Assembly: GCA_012729785.1 (NCBI GenBank)
Contig: JAAYCL010000009.1
Coordinates: forward strand, 1-7,321
Reading direction: 5' to 3'
Source: Chlamydiota bacterium
GTDB taxonomy: Bacteria; Auribacterota; Tritonobacteria; UBA1439
DNA: 7,321 nucleotides
The position numbers and the translations under genes are program-made. Under the pieces are notes generated by a model, which searched no databases, had not been told where the DNA came from, and saw only the letters and a program-made list of their open reading frames with translations. Below, in pieces: positions 1 to 5,230 of this stretch (its first letter is position 1; every line of letters begins with the position of its first letter).

Positions 1-860
1 CTCCCCGATTCACGGGTTCCCTCATCATCTCGTCCCTCTGCGTCGCCTTCCTCCCGTGGCTCTCCTTCCGCTTCCTCCTCCCCGCCCTCCTCCTCGCGGC
101 GATGCACGCGCGCCGGGCGTGGACCGATGAAAACCCGCGCCGCCGCGCGGCGGCCCTCGTCGTCGCCGCGGTCCCGCTCGCCGTCTCGTGCGCCCTTCTG
201 TTGGGGTACCAGCAGATGGCGTTCGGCACATGGAGTTTCGCGGGCGGCTATCTGCACCAGGGGTTCGGCCGCACGGCATTCTGGGCGCGGGGAGGGTTGA
301 ACGGCCTCCTGGGCCTCGCGCTCGACCAGGCGGTGGGGATGCTGGCATGGTCCCCGGTCTACCTCCTGGCCGTCCCCTCCGTCGCCCTCCTCGCGCGGGA
401 ACAACCGCGGCGGGGCTGGGGCCTCGCCGCCCTCGTCCTCTCGCTGTATCTCCCCGAGTCGCTCTACATGCACTGGTGGGGCGGGTACGCGCCCCCGCCG
501 CGCTACATCGTCGCCCCCGCGCCGCTCCTCGGCGCCGCGCTCTGCTACGCCCTCTCCCGTTCGCCGGGGCGTTCGTTCACGATCCCGTTCGCATTCCTTC
601 TCTCCGTCGGCATCCTCTTCGGCGCGCTGGGCTGCGCGTATCCGCTGACGCTGTACCGGCACGTGCACCTGCTCGCCTGTTTCGGCGTGGAGATCTCGAG
701 CCGGGCGCTCCCGTCGTTCCTCCACCCGGTGCGCTCCACCTGGCCGCTCGCGTTCGCGTGGCTCTTCTTTATCGCCGCGCTCACCGCGTACTACCTGTCG
801 GTGTGGGGCGGCGGCGCGAACCGGAGGGGGTGCCCGGACGGGGGCGACGGCGGCCGCTAG
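1..860 (+). CDS. C-terminal part of a polytopic GT-C/GT39-like membrane protein (5' partial)
   Basis: The reading frame is open to the left edge (first full codon at 3) and ends in TAG at 858-860, giving 285 visible residues. The ATG at 102 is probably internal, because the preceding 33 codons already encode hydrophobic membrane sequence (for example FLPWLSFRFLLPALLLAA). About seven or eight hydrophobic segments can be seen. Two motifs recall uncharacterised GT-C membrane proteins: a segment reading GLLGLALDQAVGMLAWSPVY, and HWWGGYAPPPRYIVAPAPLL, which resembles the family's WWGGW-PxRYL-P pattern. These proteins are thought to move sugars from polyprenyl-phosphate donors on the outer face of the membrane, but the donor and acceptor cannot be read here. 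The N-terminal loop that would carry the catalytic Asp lies outside the window. The tail is short and Gly/Arg-rich. The gene converges on the next one, with interlocked stops. Membrane-protein identity is secure; the glycosyltransferase assignment is inference from motifs. Confidence 0.8.
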   Translation, partial: PRFTGSLIISSLCVAFLPWLSFRFLLPALLLAAMHARRAWTDENPRRRAAALVVAAVPLAVSCALLLGYQQMAFGTWSFAGGYLHQGFGRTAFWARGGLNGLLGLALDQAVGMLAWSPVYLLAVPSVALLAREQPRRGWGLAALVLSLYLPESLYMHWWGGYAPPPRYIVAPAPLLGAALCYALSRSPGRSFTIPFAFLLSVGILFGALGCAYPLTLYRHVHLLACFGVEISSRALPSFLHPVRSTWPLAFAWLFFIAALTAYYLSVWGGGANRRGCPDGGDGGR

Positions 861-3442
861 CGCCGCTCGATCTCGATCGCGTCGAAACGCAGGCGGGCCC
901 GGTTGAAATGGCGGATCGAGAATTGGAGGGGGGTGAGCCGGTCGAGCGTGAATTCGAGCTCCTGCGGGCGGTATCGGCCGGGCCCGCGAAGATCGGCCGC
1001 CGCAAGCTCGCGGGAGGCCAGGGTGTCGCCGAAGGATGACGACGCCGCGAGGAGCGCGACCGAGCCCTCGTCCGCGTCTTCCGCCTCCATCATGAAACGC
1101 GCGCGGTACTCCCCGGGCGGGTAGAGGCGTTCGGGGCCGCTCGCCATCGGCATATGGGGATCCTCCTCGCGGCTGATCTCCACGGCGTGCCCGCCCGACG
1201 CCGCCGCGTCCTCGATGCACCGGCCGATATGGTACAGGTCCTCCGCCTCGTACCGGGGGCGCGGGTCCTCCTCCCCGTCGAACAGCACGTAGGCGAAATC
1301 CGCCCGGAGTCCGCTCCCGCCGAGGCGCTGCACCCTGAACTCGATGCGGGCGGACTCCTGATTGACGAACGAAAGGTCGAAGAGCCGGTATCCCCCGGGT
1401 GCGCCGAACTCGTCCGCGGAGAGCTCCCGGGCCGCGATGGTGCGCCCCTTCCCGACGTCGTACACCTCGAGCCTCGCCGCGGGCCCGTCGTCCGGCGGCG
1501 CGACCAGCTTCAGGTTGAACCAGACCCGGAACGCGCCCGTCGGGTAGAAGCGCGAGACGCCGCCGAAAAGCATCCCCTCCGGTTCGCCGCGGCCGACCGC
1601 GGCGATCGCGCGCCCGCCCGACGCCGCGGCGTCCTGGATGCGCCTGCCGACCTCATACCCGGCGGACCGCGCGGGGTACAGGTTCCCGACCGGGCTGCGG
1701 CGGCAGAACGCCGGCGGGGGGCCCGACGGCGCGTCGAGGACCTCAAAGAGGTGGTTGGGGCCTTCCTGCATCACGAACCGGAGGTACGGCGAGTCGAGAA
1801 GGTTGCGCAGGGTGAAGCGGAACGGGTAGCGGCTCACCTTGCGGGGGAACAGGTCCTGGTGGAGGACGATGTGCGAGACGTTCCAGTCCCGCAGCAGGGC
1901 GTGCTGCGCCGCCCGCAGCTCGCCGACGTTGAGACTCCGGAGCGGCTCGAACACCTCCGTCACGTAGCGCTGGCGGGGTACCGGGTTGTAGCCGTTCACG
2001 ATCGGCACGCCGGTGAGCGTGGCGTAGTATTCGTAGATCGCGCTCCACGCGGAGTCTCCCGGCCAGATCGGCAGATCGAGGAGGCGTTTCCCCTGCGCCT
2101 CCCGGCGCACCGTCTCGTAGACGCGGTCCATCCCCCGCAGTATGCTGATCCCGATCGGCCGCTTCGGGTGGTAGTCCGCGAGCGCGAGGAACACGAGGAG
2201 GAACGCGGCGCCGCGCGCGGGTCTCCCGCGCGACAGAATGGCCCGCAGCCCGAAGCCGCACAGGACGAACAGGGCGGGGAGGGCGAGGCAGAGGATCCTG
2301 CTCGGGGTGCGGGAGAAGGCCAGGAACGGCACGCGCGCATGCAGCCAGCCGTAGACAGGAACCCGCGCCTCGAGCGTGGTGCCGAGGGCGAGCAGGTACC
2401 CGAGCGCGCAAAGCCCGACCCAGAAGTAGAGGAGCAGCAGGGCGCCGCCCTCCGCCCGCCCGCGGGCGATCTCGCGGCGCCGCTGGAGGATCCCCCAGAG
2501 GGCGAGAAGCAGCGCGGCGTATCCGGGGTAGATGTTCTTCTCCGCGTTGGGGCTCTTGCGGAGCAGGTCGCCGAGGAGCGGACTGAAGGCCTGGACGTTC
2601 TTGAGCGTCCGACCGCCGCTGACGGACGAGGGGGCGATGATGGCGTGACGCACCCAGAGGAGGTAGGCGACGCTCGCGGCGGCGGGCAGAAGCAGCCCCC
2701 CGAGGATGCGCAGGGCGGTGCGCGTCGCGGCGGGCCGTCCCGCCTGGCGGGCGAGAGCGGCGAACGAGACGGCGAAGTAGACGCAGAGCAGCGGGGCGAG
2801 GTAGAAGCTGATGTGGAGCTCGGTCATGGCGGTGGAGAGGACGCAGAGGCCGCAGGCCAGTCCCCACCGGAACGCGTTTCGTCCGCCTCCGCCCGCCGCG
2901 AACCCGCGCTCAATGCAGTAGAGCGCCAGCGGCGGGAGGAAGAAGACGAACCCCCCGATATGGCCCCCGTACAGGTGGCCGAGGCGGTACGGCACGCACG
3001 CGTAGAGGAGACCGCACGCGGCCGCGGCCCCGGGGCTCCCCGTGACCGCGGAGACCAGGAGCGCCATCGCCGCCCCCGCGGCGAGGAACGAAAGCACGAC
3101 GAGGGCGTTGTAGGCGGCGATGTTGCCCAGCGGCATGAAGAGCATGAAGAGGAACGAGATCGGTATCCCCTGCGTCACGAAGGTGGGCGGGGTGCGCGGG
3201 GTGGAGAACTCGAAGGCGTTGGAGAAGAACGCGGTCCGGCCCTCGAGCGCCTTCTCGAAGAGCCAGAAACGGTACATCAGCTGGAGATAGTCTCCCGGGT
3301 GCTGATGCAGCAGCTCGAGGCCGGGGACGGGGAGAAACGAATAGGGCATCCCGCTGCGGAGATGGAGGGCGAGCGGGTGGCTGAAGATGAACGCGAGCAG
3401 GAGAAGCCCCGCGAGGAACAGCGCCCAGCCGCGAAGACCCAT
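857..3442 (-). CDS. GT-C-like integral membrane protein with two C-terminal carbohydrate-binding-like repeats
   Basis: This encodes 861 residues. The ATG at 3442 is preceded by AGGGAGGT five bases upstream, and a promoter lies just behind it. A longer in-frame start at 3787 is rejected because it runs through that promoter and into the divergent methyltransferase. Residues 1-425 hold an N-terminal membrane anchor followed by many hydrophobic segments. The first long loop contains HPGD (Asp51), placed where GT-C enzymes usually have a catalytic acid. LAFSRTPSRILCLALPAL (about 374-391) resembles the FRxPxRF segment of GT-C-like proteins. Residues 425-590 are soluble and include LDLPIWPGD and IVNGYNPVPRQRY, like the lumenal region of this group. 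Residues 595-729 and 730-861 are related beta-rich repeats, each with a G-R-x-I-x-D-AAASGG signature; the second starts YEAEDL, as in CBM6/CBM35-like modules. A role in building or tailoring a surface glycan is likely, but the substrate is unknown. A glycan-binding membrane protein without transferase activity is an alternative. Confidence 0.85.
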   Translation of the reverse strand: MGLRGWALFLAGLLLLAFIFSHPLALHLRSGMPYSFLPVPGLELLHQHPGDYLQLMYRFWLFEKALEGRTAFFSNAFEFSTPRTPPTFVTQGIPISFLFMLFMPLGNIAAYNALVVLSFLAAGAAMALLVSAVTGSPGAAAACGLLYACVPYRLGHLYGGHIGGFVFFLPPLALYCIERGFAAGGGGRNAFRWGLACGLCVLSTAMTELHISFYLAPLLCVYFAVSFAALARQAGRPAATRTALRILGGLLLPAAASVAYLLWVRHAIIAPSSVSGGRTLKNVQAFSPLLGDLLRKSPNAEKNIYPGYAALLLALWGILQRRREIARGRAEGGALLLLYFWVGLCALGYLLALGTTLEARVPVYGWLHARVPFLAFSRTPSRILCLALPALFVLCGFGLRAILSRGRPARGAAFLLVFLALADYHPKRPIGISILRGMDRVYETVRREAQGKRLLDLPIWPGDSAWSAIYEYYATLTGVPIVNGYNPVPRQRYVTEVFEPLRSLNVGELRAAQHALLRDWNVSHIVLHQDLFPRKVSRYPFRFTLRNLLDSPYLRFVMQEGPNHLFEVLDAPSGPPPAFCRRSPVGNLYPARSAGYEVGRRIQDAAASGGRAIAAVGRGEPEGMLFGGVSRFYPTGAFRVWFNLKLVAPPDDGPAARLEVYDVGKGRTIAARELSADEFGAPGGYRLFDLSFVNQESARIEFRVQRLGGSGLRADFAYVLFDGEEDPRPRYEAEDLYHIGRCIEDAAASGGHAVEISREEDPHMPMASGPERLYPPGEYRARFMMEAEDADEGSVALLAASSSFGDTLASRELAAADLRGPGRYRPQELEFTLDRLTPLQFSIRHFNRARLRFDAIEIERR
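1189..1227 (-). repeat. Copy B of an intragenic repeat (second carbohydrate-binding-like module)
   Basis: This 39-base segment matches 1612-1650 at 35 of 39 positions by direct comparison, in the same orientation. It encodes the start of the second C-terminal module, GRCIEDAAASGGHA, against GRRIQDAAASGGRA in the first. The match marks an internal duplication of about 135 codons. Outside this segment the two modules have diverged much further, so it is either strongly constrained or has been homogenised. Confidence 0.8.
1612..1650 (-). repeat. Copy A of an intragenic repeat (first carbohydrate-binding-like module)
   Basis: This is the partner of the segment at 1189-1227, with four mismatches in 39 bases. 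It lies near the start of the first module, at about residues 598-610 of the membrane protein. The first module lacks the full YEAED opening seen in the second and reads GYEVGRRI instead. Confidence 0.8.
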
Positions 3443-3447
3443 CGGTG

Positions 3448-3455
3448 ACCTCCCT
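3448..3455 (-). promoter_or_regulatory. Ribosome binding site of the leftward GT-C-like gene
   Basis: Read on the minus strand, this is AGGGAGGT followed by five bases (CACCG) and then ATG at 3442. It is a near-perfect Shine-Dalgarno sequence and decides the start of the 861-residue protein against the longer frame. Confidence 0.85.
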
Positions 3456-3479
3456 GCAACGGTGCCTGCGAACGGGGGC

Positions 3480-3508
3480 AGTATAGCGCGTCGCCGCCCG
3501 GGGTTCAA
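3480..3508 (-). promoter_or_regulatory. Leftward sigma70-like promoter
   Basis: On the minus strand a -35 box TTGAAC (3508-3503) is separated by exactly 17 bases from a -10 box TATACT (3485-3480). The -10 matches TATAAT at five of six positions and the -35 matches TTGACA at four of six. The expected transcription start is near 3473, leaving a leader of about 30 bases before the ATG at 3442. These AT-containing hexamers stand out in DNA of roughly 70% GC. The promoter is inferred from sequence only. Confidence 0.7.
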
Positions 3509-3517
3509 CCCGCCCGT

Positions 3518-3546
3518 TTGACTGGCCGGCGGCCGTGTGGTATCCT
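3518..3546 (+). promoter_or_regulatory. Rightward sigma70-like promoter of the methyltransferase operon
   Basis: The -35 box TTGACT (3518-3523, five of six consensus) and the -10 box TATCCT (3541-3546, four of six) are 17 bases apart. The predicted start is near 3553, about 40 bases before the ATG at 3594. Its -35 box lies only nine bases from the -35 of the leftward promoter, so the two polymerase footprints would overlap. The promoter also argues against a GTG start at 3537, which would lie upstream of the transcript. Confidence 0.7.
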
Positions 3547-3557
3547 GTGTCTGCTTG

Positions 3558-3573
3558 GGGTCCGATCGGTCCC
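3558..3573. promoter_or_regulatory. Imperfect palindrome in the methyltransferase leader (possible operator or small hairpin)
   Basis: GGGTCCGATCGGTCCC is a palindrome apart from one T-T mismatch in each arm. It has a perfect 8-bp core, CCGATCGG, at 3562-3569. It sits just after the predicted transcription start and before the Shine-Dalgarno sequence. It could bind a dimeric repressor, or form a short RNA stem with a GATC loop. In GC-rich DNA a palindrome of this size can arise by chance, so confidence is low. Confidence 0.3.
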
Positions 3574-3578
3574 GAGGC

Positions 3579-3585
3579 AGGAAGG
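3579..3585 (+). promoter_or_regulatory. Ribosome binding site of the methyltransferase
   Basis: AGGAAGG lies eight bases before the ATG at 3594. It supports that start over the in-frame GTG at 3537, which has no comparable purine-rich sequence and lies before the predicted transcription start. Confidence 0.7.
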
Positions 3586-3593
3586 ACTCGGAG

Positions 3594-4382
3594 ATGCGCG
3601 CCTCGCCCGACGACTGGCACCTTCGCCTCTTCGAGAAATCCGTCATCAAGCAGGTGAAGCTCTGCGCCTTGCGCGACTTTCTCCCGCCGACGGAGGGGAA
3701 GGTCTGCCTCGACCTGGGCGGGGACAACGGCGTCATCAGCCGCCTGCTCAGGGCGCACGGGGGCGTCTGGCACAGCGCCGATCTCAACGACGACGCCGTC
3801 GAGTCGATCCGCTCCCTGGTGGGGGAACGCGTCTCTAAAACCGTCGACGGGGCCGCGATGCCGTTCGCCGACGGGCAGTTCGATCTCGTCGCCGTCGTCG
3901 ACTATCTCGAGCATCTCCGGGACGACCGCGGCTGCGTCGCCGAACTGCGCAGGATACTGAGACCCGGCGGCGTGCTGGTCGTGAACGTGCCGCATCTGAA
4001 GCGCCGTTCGGTGTCCCGCCTCCTCAGAAGCCTCGCGGGCCTCACCGACGAACAGCACGGGCATCTGCGGCCGGGCTACTCCCGGCAGGGGCTGGAGTCG
4101 CTTCTGGGGAACGGGTTCCGCGTGACGCGGGTCTCCACCTACTCGCGCTTCTTCACGGAACTGGTCGATATCGCGGTCACCCGGGCCTCCTCCGCCTCGG
4201 CGGGCGGGGCGGTCCACAGCACCAAGGGGCTGCTGATCACCGAGGCGCAGATGAAGCGGATGGAGAAGAGGTTCCGGCTCTACTGTTTCGCGTACCCGTG
4301 TCTGCGTCTCCTGTCGAAACTCGACGCCCTCGTTCCGTTCACGGAGGGCCACCGGCTCATCGTGCGGGCGGAGCGGGCCTGA
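3594..4382 (+). CDS. Class I SAM-dependent methyltransferase (Methyltransf_11-like)
   Basis: This encodes 262 residues from the ATG chosen by its Shine-Dalgarno sequence. The Rossmann-type SAM fold is readable. Motif I is CLDLGGDNG (38-46), a variant of the glycine-rich SAM loop. An acidic residue after strand 2 (Asp63 in SADLNDDAVE) probably binds the ribose. FDLVAVVDYLEHL is at 96-108 and ILRPGGVLVVNVP at 121-133. The C-terminal third (about 155-262) has a GHLRPGYSRQGLESLL segment and a basic, partly hydrophobic helical stretch around 220-245 that may touch the membrane or the acceptor. The methyl acceptor cannot be identified. The divergent GT-C-like gene suggests a sugar or lipid-linked glycan intermediate, which is inference. 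The protein is expected to be cytoplasmic. It is the first gene of a probable three-gene operon; the next gene starts 38 bases after its TGA. Confidence 0.88.
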   Translation: MRASPDDWHLRLFEKSVIKQVKLCALRDFLPPTEGKVCLDLGGDNGVISRLLRAHGGVWHSADLNDDAVESIRSLVGERVSKTVDGAAMPFADGQFDLVAVVDYLEHLRDDRGCVAELRRILRPGGVLVVNVPHLKRRSVSRLLRSLAGLTDEQHGHLRPGYSRQGLESLLGNGFRVTRVSTYSRFFTELVDIAVTRASSASAGGAVHSTKGLLITEAQMKRMEKRFRLYCFAYPCLRLLSKLDALVPFTEGHRLIVRAERA

Positions 4383-4409
4383 GCGGCCGCGAAGCGCGCG
4401 CGCAACAGC

Positions 4410-4415
4410 GGAGGT
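4410..4415 (+). promoter_or_regulatory. Ribosome binding site of the exported HhH protein
   Basis: GGAGGT lies five bases before the ATG at 4421, a strong Shine-Dalgarno sequence in the 38-base gap after the methyltransferase stop. The rest of that gap (GCGC-rich, 4383-4409) shows no terminator-like hairpin with a T run, which favours read-through from the methyltransferase. Confidence 0.8.
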
Positions 4416-4420
4416 GAACG

Positions 4421-5230
4421 ATGAAGATGCTTGCGCGTCTCGCCGCGGCGTCCGCGCTCCTGTGCGCGGGGGCCGCCTTCTGCCTCGTCGACATCAACAC
4501 GGCATCGAAGGGGGAGCTGGAGGGGCTCACCGGGATAGGGCCGGTGATGGCCCAGAGGATCATCGAGGGGCGCCCGTATCGCAGCGTCAACGATCTACGG
4601 AGGGTGAAGGGCATCGGCGGCAAGACCCTGGAGAAGTTCAAGGACGAGATCACGGTCGGCGCGCCCGGCGACTCCGCCAAGGCCCCGCGGGAGGAGGCGC
4701 CCCCGAGGGAGGAGCCGGAGCAGGCCAAGGTCCCCGTCTACGCCGCCCCGCCGTTCACGCTGGTCGAGTGCCACGCCTGTACGAACAGGTTCACGGTGTC
4801 CTCCGAGCTCGGCAGCGGCTGGTGCCCGTACTGCGACACGCGGTGGCGTTTGAAGACGCCGCAGGCTCCCGCCGCGCGGGAGGCCGCCGCGGCGCCGAAA
4901 CCCGACGCCGCGGGGGGGGCGGTCGTGGACGCGATCCCCTTCTCGGAGGCGGCCGACTACGTCGACCAGAGGAAGAGCGTGGCGGGGACGATCGTGGGGG
5001 CGCATCGGTCGGCCAGGAGCGGCAACCTGTACCTGAACTTCCACGCCGATTACAGCAGGTACCTGTCCGTGAAGATCCCCGCAGCCGAGCTTTCGAAATT
5101 CCGCCGCGACGCGGAGAGCTACTACAACGGCAAGGAGGTCGTCGCCACCGGGGAGATCACCAGGGAGGGCAACGGGAACTACCTCCGCCTCACCGTGACG
5201 GCTCCGGCCGATTTCAAGGTGATCGAGTAG
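4421..5230 (+). CDS. Exported ComEA-type helix-hairpin-helix protein with zinc ribbon and OB-fold-like domain
   Basis: This encodes 269 residues. Residues 1-21 form a signal peptide or membrane anchor: a positive start, a hydrophobic core, and no proper lipobox. Residues 23-78 are a ComEA-type double HhH domain that opens VDINTASKGELEGL and carries two GIG hairpins (38-40 and 64-66); in ComEA such domains bind double-stranded DNA during uptake. A Pro/Glu-rich linker (about 80-110) follows. Next is a CX2C-X14-CX2C zinc ribbon with Cys117, Cys120, Cys135 and Cys138. After an Ala/Pro-rich linker, residues 172-269 resemble an OB-fold module, with VAGTIVGAHRSARSGNLYLN, a YYNGKEVVATGEI strand pair and a closing FKVIE. 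Such modules bind nucleic acids or other ligands. Classical ComEA proteins have the HhH domain but not this C-terminal part. I infer an extracytoplasmic nucleic-acid-binding protein; a role in competence is possible but not shown, since no other com gene is in view. Confidence 0.85.
   Translation: MKMLARLAAASALLCAGAAFCLVDINTASKGELEGLTGIGPVMAQRIIEGRPYRSVNDLRRVKGIGGKTLEKFKDEITVGAPGDSAKAPREEAPPREEPEQAKVPVYAAPPFTLVECHACTNRFTVSSELGSGWCPYCDTRWRLKTPQAPAAREAAAAPKPDAAGGAVVDAIPFSEAADYVDQRKSVAGTIVGAHRSARSGNLYLNFHADYSRYLSVKIPAAELSKFRRDAESYYNGKEVVATGEITREGNGNYLRLTVTAPADFKVIE
5216..5222 (+). promoter_or_regulatory. Ribosome binding site of the CDF-like gene inside the upstream coding region
   Basis: AAGGTGA lies eight bases before the ATG at 5231 and within the last codons of the HhH gene. 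TAG (5228-5230) and ATG (5231-5233) abut with no gap. A ribosome finishing the first gene would therefore stop on the initiation region of the second, which suggests translational coupling. Confidence 0.65.

Noticed and set aside
102-104. ATG as the true start of the left-edge membrane protein
   Set aside because: The upstream frame is open to the edge and encodes a hydrophobic segment matching the family, so the gene is better treated as 5' partial.
1154-3448. A 764-codon plus-strand open frame opposite the GT-C-like gene
   Set aside because: It lies wholly antisense to a convincing membrane protein and has a low-complexity Arg/Glu/Gly/Ala composition. It has no recognisable domain and is explained by stop-codon scarcity in DNA of about 70% GC.
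3537-3593. A GTG start adding 19 residues to the methyltransferase
   Set aside because: It falls between the -35 and -10 boxes of the predicted rightward promoter, before the expected transcript start. The ATG at 3594 has AGGAAGG eight bases upstream.
3443-3787. An N-terminal extension of the GT-C-like protein by 115 residues
   Set aside because: It is hydrophilic, overlaps the divergent methyltransferase start and covers the leftward promoter. The ATG at 3442 has a near-perfect Shine-Dalgarno sequence and leads straight into a membrane anchor.
2910-4352. A 480-codon minus-strand open frame across the divergent promoters and the methyltransferase
   Set aside because: It spans two real genes and their intergenic region in another frame, is rich in Arg, Pro, Gly and Ala, and has no domain or ribosome binding site.
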